From positions 9,845,001-9,909,000 of the forward strand of contig JBAMJR010000154.1 in NCBI GenBank assembly GCA_038501785.1: a stretch of 64,000 bases of DNA. Reading direction: 5' to 3'. The number at the start of each line of letters is the position of its first letter. Position 1 is the first letter of the stretch. This DNA is from Myoxocephalus aenaeus (lineage: Eukaryota > Chordata > Actinopteri > Perciformes > Cottidae). Under the pieces are notes generated by a model, which made no database searches, was not told where the DNA came from, and worked only from the letters and a program-made list of their open reading frames with translations. Shown here one piece after another: positions 26,701 to 38,700 of the stretch. The translations under genes and the position numbers were made by a program.

Positions 26701-29700
26701 ATATCATATTAGATATGTGTGGGAAATTGTCATAACTTGCATATGAATTCATGAGTTATATGGCCCAGAAATGTGTTTTCGTGAGATCACAGTGACCTTT
26801 GACCTCCAAATTATCATCAGTTCATCCTTGAGTCCGGGTGCGAGCCGTCTGTTCCCTACACTCGTTCCTGAGGTATCGCCTTCAGGAGAATGGGCCGGAC
26901 GGATCCTTTGTCTCTGATTCTGCGTTCCAGGTGTGTGACGCCACATCAGTAACCCCGTTATGACCGATGGGGAGTCAGAGACAACATCGCACACTCGCTC
27001 CGCATTCTGCACAGCGGTGGAGCCGACTTCCCCAAACGGTCCACCGACAGCTCTGTAGACGGTTCCGTCTTTTTGCAGAACCATGTTCTCCACGTGAGAA
27101 AAGCCACGTCGGCCGCCTCCCGCTACTGACACTGATTAAAGTGAAGGCCTATCGTGCAGGACAGATATGGAATATAACGTAAAAGCCACTGGGTCAAAAG
27201 TGAGAAGTCCCAGAGCCCCTCGAGTGAAGTTCTGGGAATTCTCGCGTTAACCCCTTGAGGACACTTACCCTTTCAAAGCTGCTGATGCTTCCCATGCTTC
27301 CCAGACGGCCCCGCATCCGGCTGGCACCCTGGGGACAGAGGATGGTTACACACAATTAAACCGGATGAATAAAAACGTGTTTATCACCGTCAACATGTTT
27401 ACATGTGTTCAATCCTTTTTCAATAGTGTACCGATCGCTCGTGACAGAACGGGCAGAAGGTAGTAAAACGTTGACTCATCATAGAGAAGTAACATTTCCA
27501 GACGTAATAACGCCAACAGCCTCTGAGACCATAACAGATGGCCGCAGAGATCTCAGATTGTCTGGATCCGTCGACTACGGAATTATTCATCTGTCTCACT
27601 GGCAGATATGGGTCAATCCAAATCCCCTGGATGACAATGACACAGAAACAGCAACTAGTACACACAGACCGACAGACATACATAAAAAAGGTAGACAGCA
27701 CAGTGGCTACATAGTGGATTAAGATTCAGAGATTACATTTAGAGACAGAGAGGACTAGAATCCCCGGCCCGCGGTTGTATGTTTCCGCCAACCAGTCCGG
27801 TTGCAGTCTGTCCAAAATATCATCTGCTAAAGTGTGTTTTGTGAAGTCACAGTGACCTTTAAGCATCACATTCTGATCAGATCATCCTTTTGTCCAAGTT
27901 TTCTTTTTGCCAAACTAGAGGAAATTCCATCCAGGTGAACCTGAGATGTCGCGTTCCCAAGAACAGGACCATGGATTTTATGTAAGGAATGGACGTAGTC
28001 GTCATGACGTCACCCACTGGTTTGTTGACTGATGTAATGACGCCTTGAGGTCGGCCATTTGACAGTCGCCATCTTGGATTATGGCAGTCGCCATCTTGGC
28101 TTTTTGCAACCAATGAACAGAAGTTACCATATTTGAACTGAGGAAGAGTGACGTAGAGACATTGTAAGGCTCTGGTAGCGACCTGTCAATCACCTTGTAG
28201 CCCCGCCCACAAGCATCCCCTGCTTTATGGTCTGTTTGACTCTAAATGACCATAATTTACTAAATGAACATCATGCTGTATTGAAGAAGACTTGAAACTA
28301 GAGATTGAGACATAAACTCATGTTTACAATGTTTACTTCTCTCTTGATTTATTCCCTCAGTAGAGTCATTTTCTCATAGTCTTCCAGAGGAGTCGCCCCC
28401 TGCTGGCCATTAGAGAGAGTGCAAGTTCAAGACACATTGGCTTCACCCGGACATTGCCGGCTGAACGGGACGGACGGAGGGACGGATAACCCCAAAAACC
28501 ACGATGCCTCAGGCCATAACTATTGCCCGTGAGGAGGCATAACAAAAAGGTAAATAAAATAACAGCAGGACACTGAATTACGAGGGAGGCAGGGGCAGAA
28601 AACAAAAACAAAAGACCCTTTTCCTGTGACCCACCCTCGCGAAGATGTTCTCCAGGGAGCTGGTGAGCGAGGTGCGAGCCTTGTTCTTGAGGATGTCGAG
28701 TTTGAAGCGACTGCTTGTGGCCGTGCCGTCTCCTGCCGACGAGCTGTTGGCTGCATTCTGTGAGGCGATGATGATGATAATAATAATGGGCAGAGGAAAG
28801 AATCAGAGAATAAAACAAATAAAAACATGGGACTGTCAGTGTGTGAGCCTGCAGCGCACAGACTGTGTAGCAAAACCACAATACTGGATCTGTTGTTGGT
28901 GTTCTCCCATTTGAATGGTCCCATTAAACACACAGGCCCTCAGGCTACATCATGCTAAAGTAATAATCCATTACCCTTTCATACTCCAATGGCAATGCTT
29001 TCCCCGCAGAAACTTACTGAATGAAACCGCCAGTCAATTGATAAGCGGCTTAGTTCTTTGGAGGCACATTATACTGTGGTGACCTTAACGTTTAAGGTGG
29101 AAGCAAAGTGCTGAAAAGCTGAGCCTTTGGCATCAAAAGCAGCCATCGGAAGTATCCGAACACTTTCTATGCAACCTTACAAATCACTCAGATAGAAAAA
29201 CCCTGTTTGACTCCTGTGATTGAATTCAAGGACTCAAACTGTCCGGTTTTGTACAATCATGTTGATTTTCTTTTCTGTGGCCTTGTCGGTGTAAAAACTC
29301 CAGCCACAAAAAAAGAATAACTACTTGTACACAAAGAGGTTCAGAGGCCCTTGAGAGACATGAAATTCTTTGCTATTCTGCAAATAAAACCAAATCATTT
29401 TCATAAACCTTTCAGGTCTAAACAAACTTTTCTCAAATTTCAAGGCCGTTTAAAGCCCCTTGGAAGTGTTTCAGGCATTCGCACTACTACATTTGATTTT
29501 GATTATTGTGAAAATGTTGCATCTTCGGTTCTCTAGCAAACTTAAAGACATAAAATCTCTAACTGACTGAGATGTTCTCTCAGCGTCTGCAGGTTAGGCA
29601 TCTACCTGCGGGGCCCCTCCGATGTGCAGGTGGGACTTCTGCTTGCTTCCACAGAGCTGCCTCAAGTGGAGCACCACCAGCTCGTTCTCCTCTTGGTCCG

Positions 29701-32700
29701 ACCCGGGCTTCAGTCTCTGCAGACATGGACACACAAACTCTCAAAACACAAGATGGAGAAGAAGAAGAAGAAAAAACACCGCTTTGAAGCAGATGCAAAA
29801 AAAATAAAATTATAAATAAGAAAACCCTGTCTCTAGAAATTAATTACAAAAATACCGTCAATACATCACACAGTCTTCAGATAATAAAGTGGGCAGAGCT
29901 GACCTTACCTGAACTCGCTCAAAAATCTCGGCCTGCTCATTGTCAGTCAGCTGGGAGAGATATTTTTGGATCGCCAGCTTTGCTCTGGGTGGGTAGAGAC
30001 CTGGAAACAGAAGAGGAACTGAGAATCAGACTCCCTTTCATGTGGCGTGGACTCAAAGATAAAGCGACCACGCATTCCGACACCGCCATGAGTCACTCAC
30101 CTTCGATCCGCTCGCACAGCTTGTGCAGGTCGTGCATGGGGCAGGCTTCGCAGAGCTGGATCTGGGTCTTGTTGCTCTGCAAGGCCGCCGCTGTCGTGAA
30201 GGCCTGCTTCAGGGTCAGCATCACCTCATCCACCTGACAAGACGGCACGGATTTAAAAACATAAGTGTCGGGTTTCGTAGGGGGGAGGGAGGGTGAAGTA
30301 ACAGTCCGAGTGACTCACCAGCGACTCGCTGGCACACTGGAAAACGTAGCACACGTACTGACCGGGGCCGGCCTCGGACTGGTCGCGGCAGATGAACCCA
30401 AAGTGGTCGGACTGCTTGACACCCTGCGTCACAAAGCGGGAAAGCTAGCATGAATCACAGCAAGGGGAGACCATACAGTTGGATCTCTGCATTCAGTCCG
30501 GCGATGCGACTCACCGAGCTGCAACGCAATGAAAAAACTGAGTGTCACTGACACCATAATGGCTCTTTACAGCCTCCACTTCCGTTCTCCATTAAGTTAG
30601 TGGAAATACCACTTTGCTCAAGCGAAACATCATCTTTATGCTGGATGTCTATTTAAAGAAATGAGATAACATTGTGCAGTAAAAAATATTTTTTTTACAT
30701 CACTGATAAAGACGGTAGAATGAAATGAAAATAAAAAGGCCTGCTGTGCTGTAAAGGCAGGCAATGATGCATTAGATGTCAAGAAATGCATAAAATCAGC
30801 CCGAGCTCATCGTACAGCTCGGACGGCAGCAGAGACAGAAAAAGAGAGGCTTTGAGTGTAAAAATAAACCAACCTGACAGCACGAGGAGATATCTTTGAA
30901 GTTCTTCTCCAGCACCACTGTTTTACTGTCCGGACTTATGAGATTCACCTCAAAACGTCCGACCTGCGAAACACAAAAGTATATCAGGGTCAGACAGATT
31001 CATGCGAGCCCACATACAGACACACAAAACGATAACGTCGCCACACGGTTTACTTAAAGGCAAAGACGATCTCACTGTCACTATTCCCGAGACCCGCTGC
31101 ATGACATGCATAAAAGCGCGCTCTCAAAATCCAGGTCACCAAGTCTGCACCAACGATTTCCCCCACAATTGACTGCTATGTGGAGTATCATATTGAGCGC
31201 TGTGCTCTAGTTTATAAAAATGAGTTTGGTGAGCAGCTGGCTCGCTCGCGTCCGACCAAAAAACCATGCCATCACCATCTTATCATCAAAGTCAGCTTTA
31301 ATGTCAATTCTTCCATTTGTGCAAACATACAGAAGATTTGAAAGTACGTTTCTCTCCCGTCCAACATAAAGTGATACAGATAATAATAATATAAAGGTAA
31401 AAAAGAACATTTAGACAACATATAAATTAAGAAACTAGGAAACTAGTGCAGTTGTATGAAATTGTCATAATTAGCATATGAATTGTGGACAGAAACATGT
31501 CTTTTGTGAGGTTGCGGTGATCTTTGACCTCCAGAATCAGTTCAAGTAGATGTTTCTGTGCCAAATTTGATCAAATTCACTCAAAGTGTTCCTGAGACGT
31601 CCCGTTCAGGAGTGGGACGGACGTCCTGAAAACATTATTATTTCCATTCACGGCACGAAGGCATAGAAAACCTCCATCTATTTCATTGACAAAGGGAGTA
31701 TATTTAGTGTCCAATAAACCTAACCTCCACTGCAATTTTGGAGTAAATCCAAAGAGTATGACATATTACCACAGCTCAGTACAAATGTCCATCTGTACGG
31801 TAATTTAAATATAATAGACCCCCGGGTCCTGGCCAGGCACTCGGGTGCAAACTAAGCACTCAATAACAAAGCTGCTCTCTTATAATGCGAGTACATTGCC
31901 GTTAGGATAAAGCTCCTCAGCCCCGGCTATCTGGACTCAGAGATAAGAAGCCCCTACCCACAGGGGCCCGTTCTGAAACCAAGACATCGGCACGAGAGCA
32001 GCTCGTCATTACTTCTCCTTAAATGTCCTCTACCTGGAAGAGCATGGTGCGGTTCTTGTCCGAGTCAGACGGCTGGACGTGGTTCGGGGCGCTCGAGTGT
32101 CGGCGGCGCGTGGGGACCAGCAGGACGCCCTCCCCCGGCTTCCTCTGCAGGCTGCCGGCCAGGCTGCTGCAGCGCGAGCGGAACTCCTGGGGCTCCTCGA
32201 AGCCGGAGTCCTCCAGGATGCACTCGGGGAACGCTCCTCGCAGGCTGCTCTGACTGGCGCTGTTGGACAGGTTTTTACCTGAAAACACACAGAGGCCGTG
32301 TTTTCAACCGCCTCGTTAATGAGGTCGCTTCTTATCTAATATCTATTTGAACTTGGGAACAAATTATGTATTCAAATTGTAATGAGTTACATGCCGGAAT
32401 TCAAAATTCACAGTTTATAAGCGCAACCGACTGTTTTTTTCCTTGTGGTCCAGCAGAGGATGTTCCTTAAATTCACAGTCAGCTGCCATATTTATCAGCT
32501 AAGCTAAGCTAAATAATTAAAGCATTTGTCGACTTAAAAACTGCACTTTATGTAACGTCACAGCTCCTTGCATCTCAGACTCGTGCGTTACGCTATATGG
32601 GTTGTGTTCAAAGGAAAATGAAACAAATGACATGTTTGTTTGAATTCAAACTTGACTTTTTGACCTGTCAATCACAAGGTAGCCCCGCCCCAAAAGCATA

Positions 32701-35700
32701 CTCTGGTTTAACTCTCAATGGGCCATAAGTTACTAAATGAACATCATGCTGTTTTGAAGAAGACTTGAAACTAGAGATTGAAACCATAAACTCATGTTTA
32801 ATTACTAAGGGAATAAATCAAGAGAGAAGTAGTCATTTTCTCATAGACTTCTATACAACCAGAAGGGTTGTTGGACAGTTGTGTTGCAGATAAAACAGCC
32901 TAATGCTAATCCTCTCACCTCCAGTCACGTCCTCCACTTCTTCCGTGTGTTCTATGCTCTCGTTCAGAGCCGAGGAGAGGGGGTCTCCTTCTCCCCCGAT
33001 GAGGAACTCCACGGGGGCGCTCTCTGTGGACCCCCGCTGGCCGCTGAGCAGCCGCAGGCGCTTGCGCTCGACTTCATGCAGACGGAACTTGTCGATGCAG
33101 TCATCGACGAGGGTGGCTGGGGCCTTTTTGAGCAGAACTGTCACCTGGATGTTTTTATTGTAGATTCAGCAGCATTAATACAAGTCGCCGAAATCAAATG
33201 AAAAAACACTTCATTACGTAAGGAGCACTTTCACTTGTACCTTGCCACAGTAAAGCACTTCAAACTTCTGGGAGTTGTAGAAGGCCTCGTCGGCTTCCTG
33301 TTTGGGCTTGGCGTCTCCCTTTAAGGCCGATTTGGACACCTGGCGAATGCCGCTGATTACCTCCGGGACCTGGATGAAAAGAGAGGGGACAGAGTGGGAT
33401 ATGACAAAGAGGAAGACATTAACGAGGAGAAGCGTAACGAAGGAGGAAAGGGAAGCGAAATGGAAACCAAACGCCAGAGGAGGTTTTTCTCTGCAGCGCT
33501 TCCTACGCGACTCCACAGAGGAGAATAACGTAACTCAACACCACTGAGACGGACACAATAACATCGTTTTCAAAAACCCTTTTCACTGTCAAAATAGAAC
33601 AAGGAAAACTATGTTTGGATGTCATGAGCGGTTCACACGAGAACTTGTTTTGATTAACAAATACCATGACCCGACTTCATGTTGCGACTTTAAATAACTC
33701 AAGGCTAGAAGGAAAAGGGCGGCACAATATTTGAACTAACTAAGACTAGTCAGACCAAACACTACATTGGTAACAGAAGTGGGTTAGGAGACAGGAAACG
33801 CCCGCACTCTATGGGACAGAGGACACAACAAAGGGCTGGAAGGCCTCAGAGCCCTGAAGGTCACTGAGCCTGTTTCTGCTTCAGAGTGTGAGAGTGTGAG
33901 AGTGTGAGTGTGTGTGTGTCACTTCCACCGTGTCTGTTTTTCGGTAACTTGTCAGGGAAAAAACGGCCAAACAAGTCACGACAGAAAACGTACGCCTTTC
34001 AAAGCGCACTCTGAAGCAATACTTGGGAATTTAAAAAAGGCAGTTCATCATTCAGTCAAGAGGCTCTTTCAACTTTCATAGTCAACTTTTCCTTCACTTT
34101 TTCCAGACACAATGGGACCGACGGCCCCCGAGGTCCGGCTCGCTAAAAAGCGAGAACAAGGGCCCCGGTCAAGGTCGGTCAAATACCCTGGTTATGACAA
34201 CAATGAGCGCTGAAACAAACAGCGGCTATCTGATAAGAGTTGCCAACTGACTGTTGAGCAAATATATTCATTTTGTGGACCGAGGAGAGAAGTTATGTAA
34301 CAATATTGGTGTGACTTCAGAGGTGTGACCAGAGCAACAGGATAGAAGCGGGAGGGCAGGCAGAACAGGAAAGGACTGATTGTAAATAAAATACAAACAT
34401 CCTACTTTTTAAACAGAGGCCAGTTTATTTATGGGACACTAGAGGGATTAAATATGCCGTACTGCTGCACGAGCTATTTTAAAAGTCCCGTTTTTCCAAG
34501 TGCCTGCCTTCCCCAGGGGAAGAGCTGTGACAGAGGGCTGCATTGAGATGAGGAAGCAGGGCAGGTGGTGGGTGGTTGTTCATACACACGCCGCCATCTG
34601 TTCGCTCCAACAAAACTGACCCGTGTAATTGTCATCATACCCGCCAGGAGGATTCTGCGGCCCCGGGTGTGTGTGCGTGTATGAAAGCGTCCGTAAGAAG
34701 CACCTGTGAGTGAGTGAGTGAGTGAGTCTGTCCGTCCGCGGCTAATCTCACATTCTGCTGCAGCAAACCGCTAAATATTTCGGGTGCCCAGTTTTGGCAG
34801 CCGTCTTTGAAGAGCTCTCGCTCGAATAGGCGATCTTCGTTGCCACATCCATGATCTTTCATGTTTAGCATTGTAGCGCGTAATGCTTGTTGGTGTATTA
34901 TGCAGTGGTAATTAAGGAAGTCGGGGAAAATATCGACCTTTACGTGGCAATGAATCCATTCAAGCAACCGGACCATTGCGGGCGCAGCGTCCGTGGTGAT
35001 TGACATTAATTTGCACACTGGGAGCTGGGTTTTGTCGATAAAGTTTTTTTATTTTTTTATTTATTTTTTTAAATGGCAACGCGACCGGTCGATCGTATTT
35101 GACACCCCTGTATTAAATGGTGGAGGATGAATTTAAAAGACGCTGCTCTGAAGTCTGGTCTCCAAAAACACATCCGATACCGACACTACGAGGTCAAGGT
35201 AATGCAGAGGCCTTGGTAATGCAGAGGCCTTGGTAATGCAGAGGCCTTGGTAATGCAGAGAATCACAGTTGCAGGAAAAGAGACTAACGGCGCCATCTTA
35301 AATTTTAAGGGCCTTGCTGGATTATACATGAGTAAGATGACGCCACAGCACCATTTGATCCGATTAATTATTTGGAGTCAACCTAATACAGAGCCAGTAA
35401 AGGTGCTCAATCCTTGGGTGGAAACAGGCCCAGGCAGGCAAACATCTATTCAAACATAGCCTCCCACTCCGACGCTTCTTCAAACTGTTTTTTACATCCA
35501 ACCTTCACCCATCATTGCCCGGCTTTATCAAACATGATCTGTGATCTAAAGCCCGTCTACAAACAGCAGCAGCTTTAGAGCTTAGGAGAGAACCAACACG
35601 AGGAAAGCCCCTCTGAACGGGTGGAGTCCTCGAGGAGAGGGAACTCTCACTGCACGGCGACACCTCGCCATGTCAAACCAACAATCGGCCTTGATAATAT

Positions 35701-38700
35701 CTGGTCAGACAGAAGCTGGCCACATAGTTCTGTTGCCCTCGTCGACACCATTAAACCAAAACCCCGCTGGTGACCCCGACACACTCGCACACGCCATGGG
35801 CCTACTTAGACTTCCTTTAGAGACACAGGTTATCATTGTGTTTAAGATACGGATGGAAGCAGACGGAGACCTGGGAGGTCATTCTTCATATCAGAAATAA
35901 AGCAAATCCAAGATGACATTGTCTTTTCTTTAAGTTAAAAGTAATAATTGTAAGTTCTTGCAAAGTTATTCAAAACTACATTTAAAAAAAAAAAAAAGGA
36001 CAAGAAAATCCAATTACAGATATTTGTCCAAACTCCAAATGTCAACTTTCAACTGCTCAACTCAACAAGCCAAAAAGAAATATAGGCATCTACTGTTGCT
36101 TGTATATAACCTGTATAAATACTGTTGCTTTAAACATAGCGGTCTTTGTGTGGCTGCAGCTCTCCATGGATTGGTTCCAAAAGGCTCCTTACTGTTTTCC
36201 CCACAGCCACGACGTCCTCCCAGTGCTTTTCCATCTGCCTGAACACAAACTGGGCACTGTGGTGTAACAAAGTTCATGTCCCAACTCAACACAAAGCAAC
36301 ACGAAGGCCCTTATGCCACCTTGATAGGGCCAGGAAGCTCATGTCATACCTTAATATCTCAAATGTTTCAACACAGCAGAGAAATTAACTGTACTTTACA
36401 TCCTCCCGACACGCTCACCTTTTCTCTCGAGGATCCGCGTGTGCGTCTTTACTATGTCATAACAGTACGACTCAGAACCAGGCAAATTATACTTTGGTTA
36501 TTAAATTAGCCGTCGGCTCTCCGTAAAATTTACTCTCACATTGTGCATACAAATTTGCATCATGTCATTTGCAAACCATGTATTTTACAGCTTAAAATAA
36601 AATGAATAAACTGAGTCAGCTGCCTCTTGAAGCATACGGAGGTAAAGGCAGGCATCCTCACTTGGATGGAACACTTGTCAACATATGAATAAAGTCAATT
36701 TATTCACGATGCACTGCAGGTTAAACACTTTCTCATCAAATCATGACAACCGAATAAGAATATAGTTCCTCATGGTGTAAGAAACGCGACCATGATCACA
36801 GCAACCTGCCCTCGCTAACCAAAGAGAGCACAGGTGTGACTCAACTACGTTTATCAACACCTCTCAATAGCAAAGAATGGGGGTATGCAGAGGGAAAGTT
36901 TCCTAAATGCTGATTGAGACTTCTATAGGGCGGTCCTGTAAGTCCCTCTTGTGTCCCACCATCCCAATGTGTCACTGAATGATGACCAGGACCCACGAGA
37001 CCACAGTGAGAGATTCCACTGTGGTCCAGGTCCAAGTGGGAGCAGAGGTGTGAACCACACTGTGGTTTACACTGAGCAGGCTCTCCCTGTTGCTGCCTCG
37101 ATAACACACAACGGAGAGGAGTTAAGGGTGAAATTAGTGCACGCTGTCATGACGGTCTAACTCGGGACGTAGAGGAGTGTCCCACACGCTGAGCCAAGTA
37201 AAACGCTTGAATGCAAAAAGGTTACGTGGAGCCTGTTGTCATGAAAAAGAATGGCTTAACCGCTAACGACGGGACGAAGCGCATTCATAACAGACGAGAA
37301 CCCAAGTTGTATTTCAAGCCGAGGAAGTTTTCAAACAAAGGAAAGCACGCAATGAGACATTCCATGTGTATCTATAGAGACTGTGCTTTGTCCGCAATTG
37401 TTCTTGTATAAACTTAATTTCTTTCTCCCACTCTGCAGAGCTTCACTTTTAACCTTTCACATCATATTGATAGGTGCCAGAGGTCTTTCCTCAGGCCGCA
37501 TGCTAAGAATAGATATTAAAAAAACATGCCTGTCACCCTGTCACTCCGAAACAAGGCAAAGAGTAAGAATGTCTTCAAACTCATTTGGGACACACAGACA
37601 ATCCACCGACGCCCAATGAGAACCATTATATGTATTATGAAAGATAATAACACCATGGGAAATAATCAAATCATTATCAATGACTGCAACAGGGTGTTGC
37701 GCGTGGTGGTGCATTCCACATGGTCCACCTTGCACATTTGCTCGCTCGCCGGCTGCCAAACCAGTTTTTTTGTTGTTGCGTAATAAAGCCGACCGAGGTC
37801 TGCTCAAGACGCCTCTCCCTTTGACTGCTGCAAGCATTTGGATGGCAGCGGGGAGTGCGTCGGCCTTGGAACGCGTGTCCCCTTCAGCTCTCGGCTTTCA
37901 GCAGGAAAAACCAAGGGCCTGCACATACCACAGGAAACATGACACAGCGCAGGGCGGATTGGAGATCGATGCAGAACGTGAGCATCCCTGGATGTCAGTG
38001 AGGGGACGCCGTCTTTGTTCGGGGAGACAGGAATAACGTGGACGGGGTTGTAAGACTCCAGCTCGTCTTACAGCAGGTGAATACAGAAGGTGGCACGAAC
38101 CCCAGACCCCTCTATGAGTCGTGCATGAAAGCATTCTAATGCACGAGTGCAAACTCACACCACAGAGCCACTGCTGTTAACTGTTGAGGTTAGCGCCTGA
38201 AACACTGCGACCCAAACTGCATTTCAGCAAAGACATACAACAACAACAAAAACATGACTGCACGCTTATTTATATATATTTAACTTACTCCCAAGTTCCT
38301 GATTTTTTGGGGCTGCTTACCACATTTGGTTCATTACTCAAGAGTGGCATGCTGATCAGCGTGTAAATGTGCTGACTCGATACTGTGCCTATAGTTGTTG
38401 TCACTACAGCCACCAGAAGGATGTCTGATCCCTTTAAAAAAGGGGGGGAAAGCACAGAGATGGATTAATTTTGCCAACAACAACAAAATCCAGGGTTGCT
38501 CCGTTTTTCATTCCCACCGACTGACCGGTGGCCTAAATACTTAATACCAAAGCAAACGTGTTTGGACCAGTGACTAATCTACTCTGTGTTTGAGATTAAA
38601 TGACATAGTTGTCACCTAAAAGCAAATTTATGGTCAGGCCTTGCAGGACATGGGCTTTAGTCTAGTCTAGATTCATCTCTGTAAACAGGTGGGCCTCACT

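Noticed and set aside
35198..35260. Short regular repeats that might suggest a CRISPR array
   Set aside because: Direct tandem 17-bp units with no spacers in a eukaryotic intron; a minisatellite.
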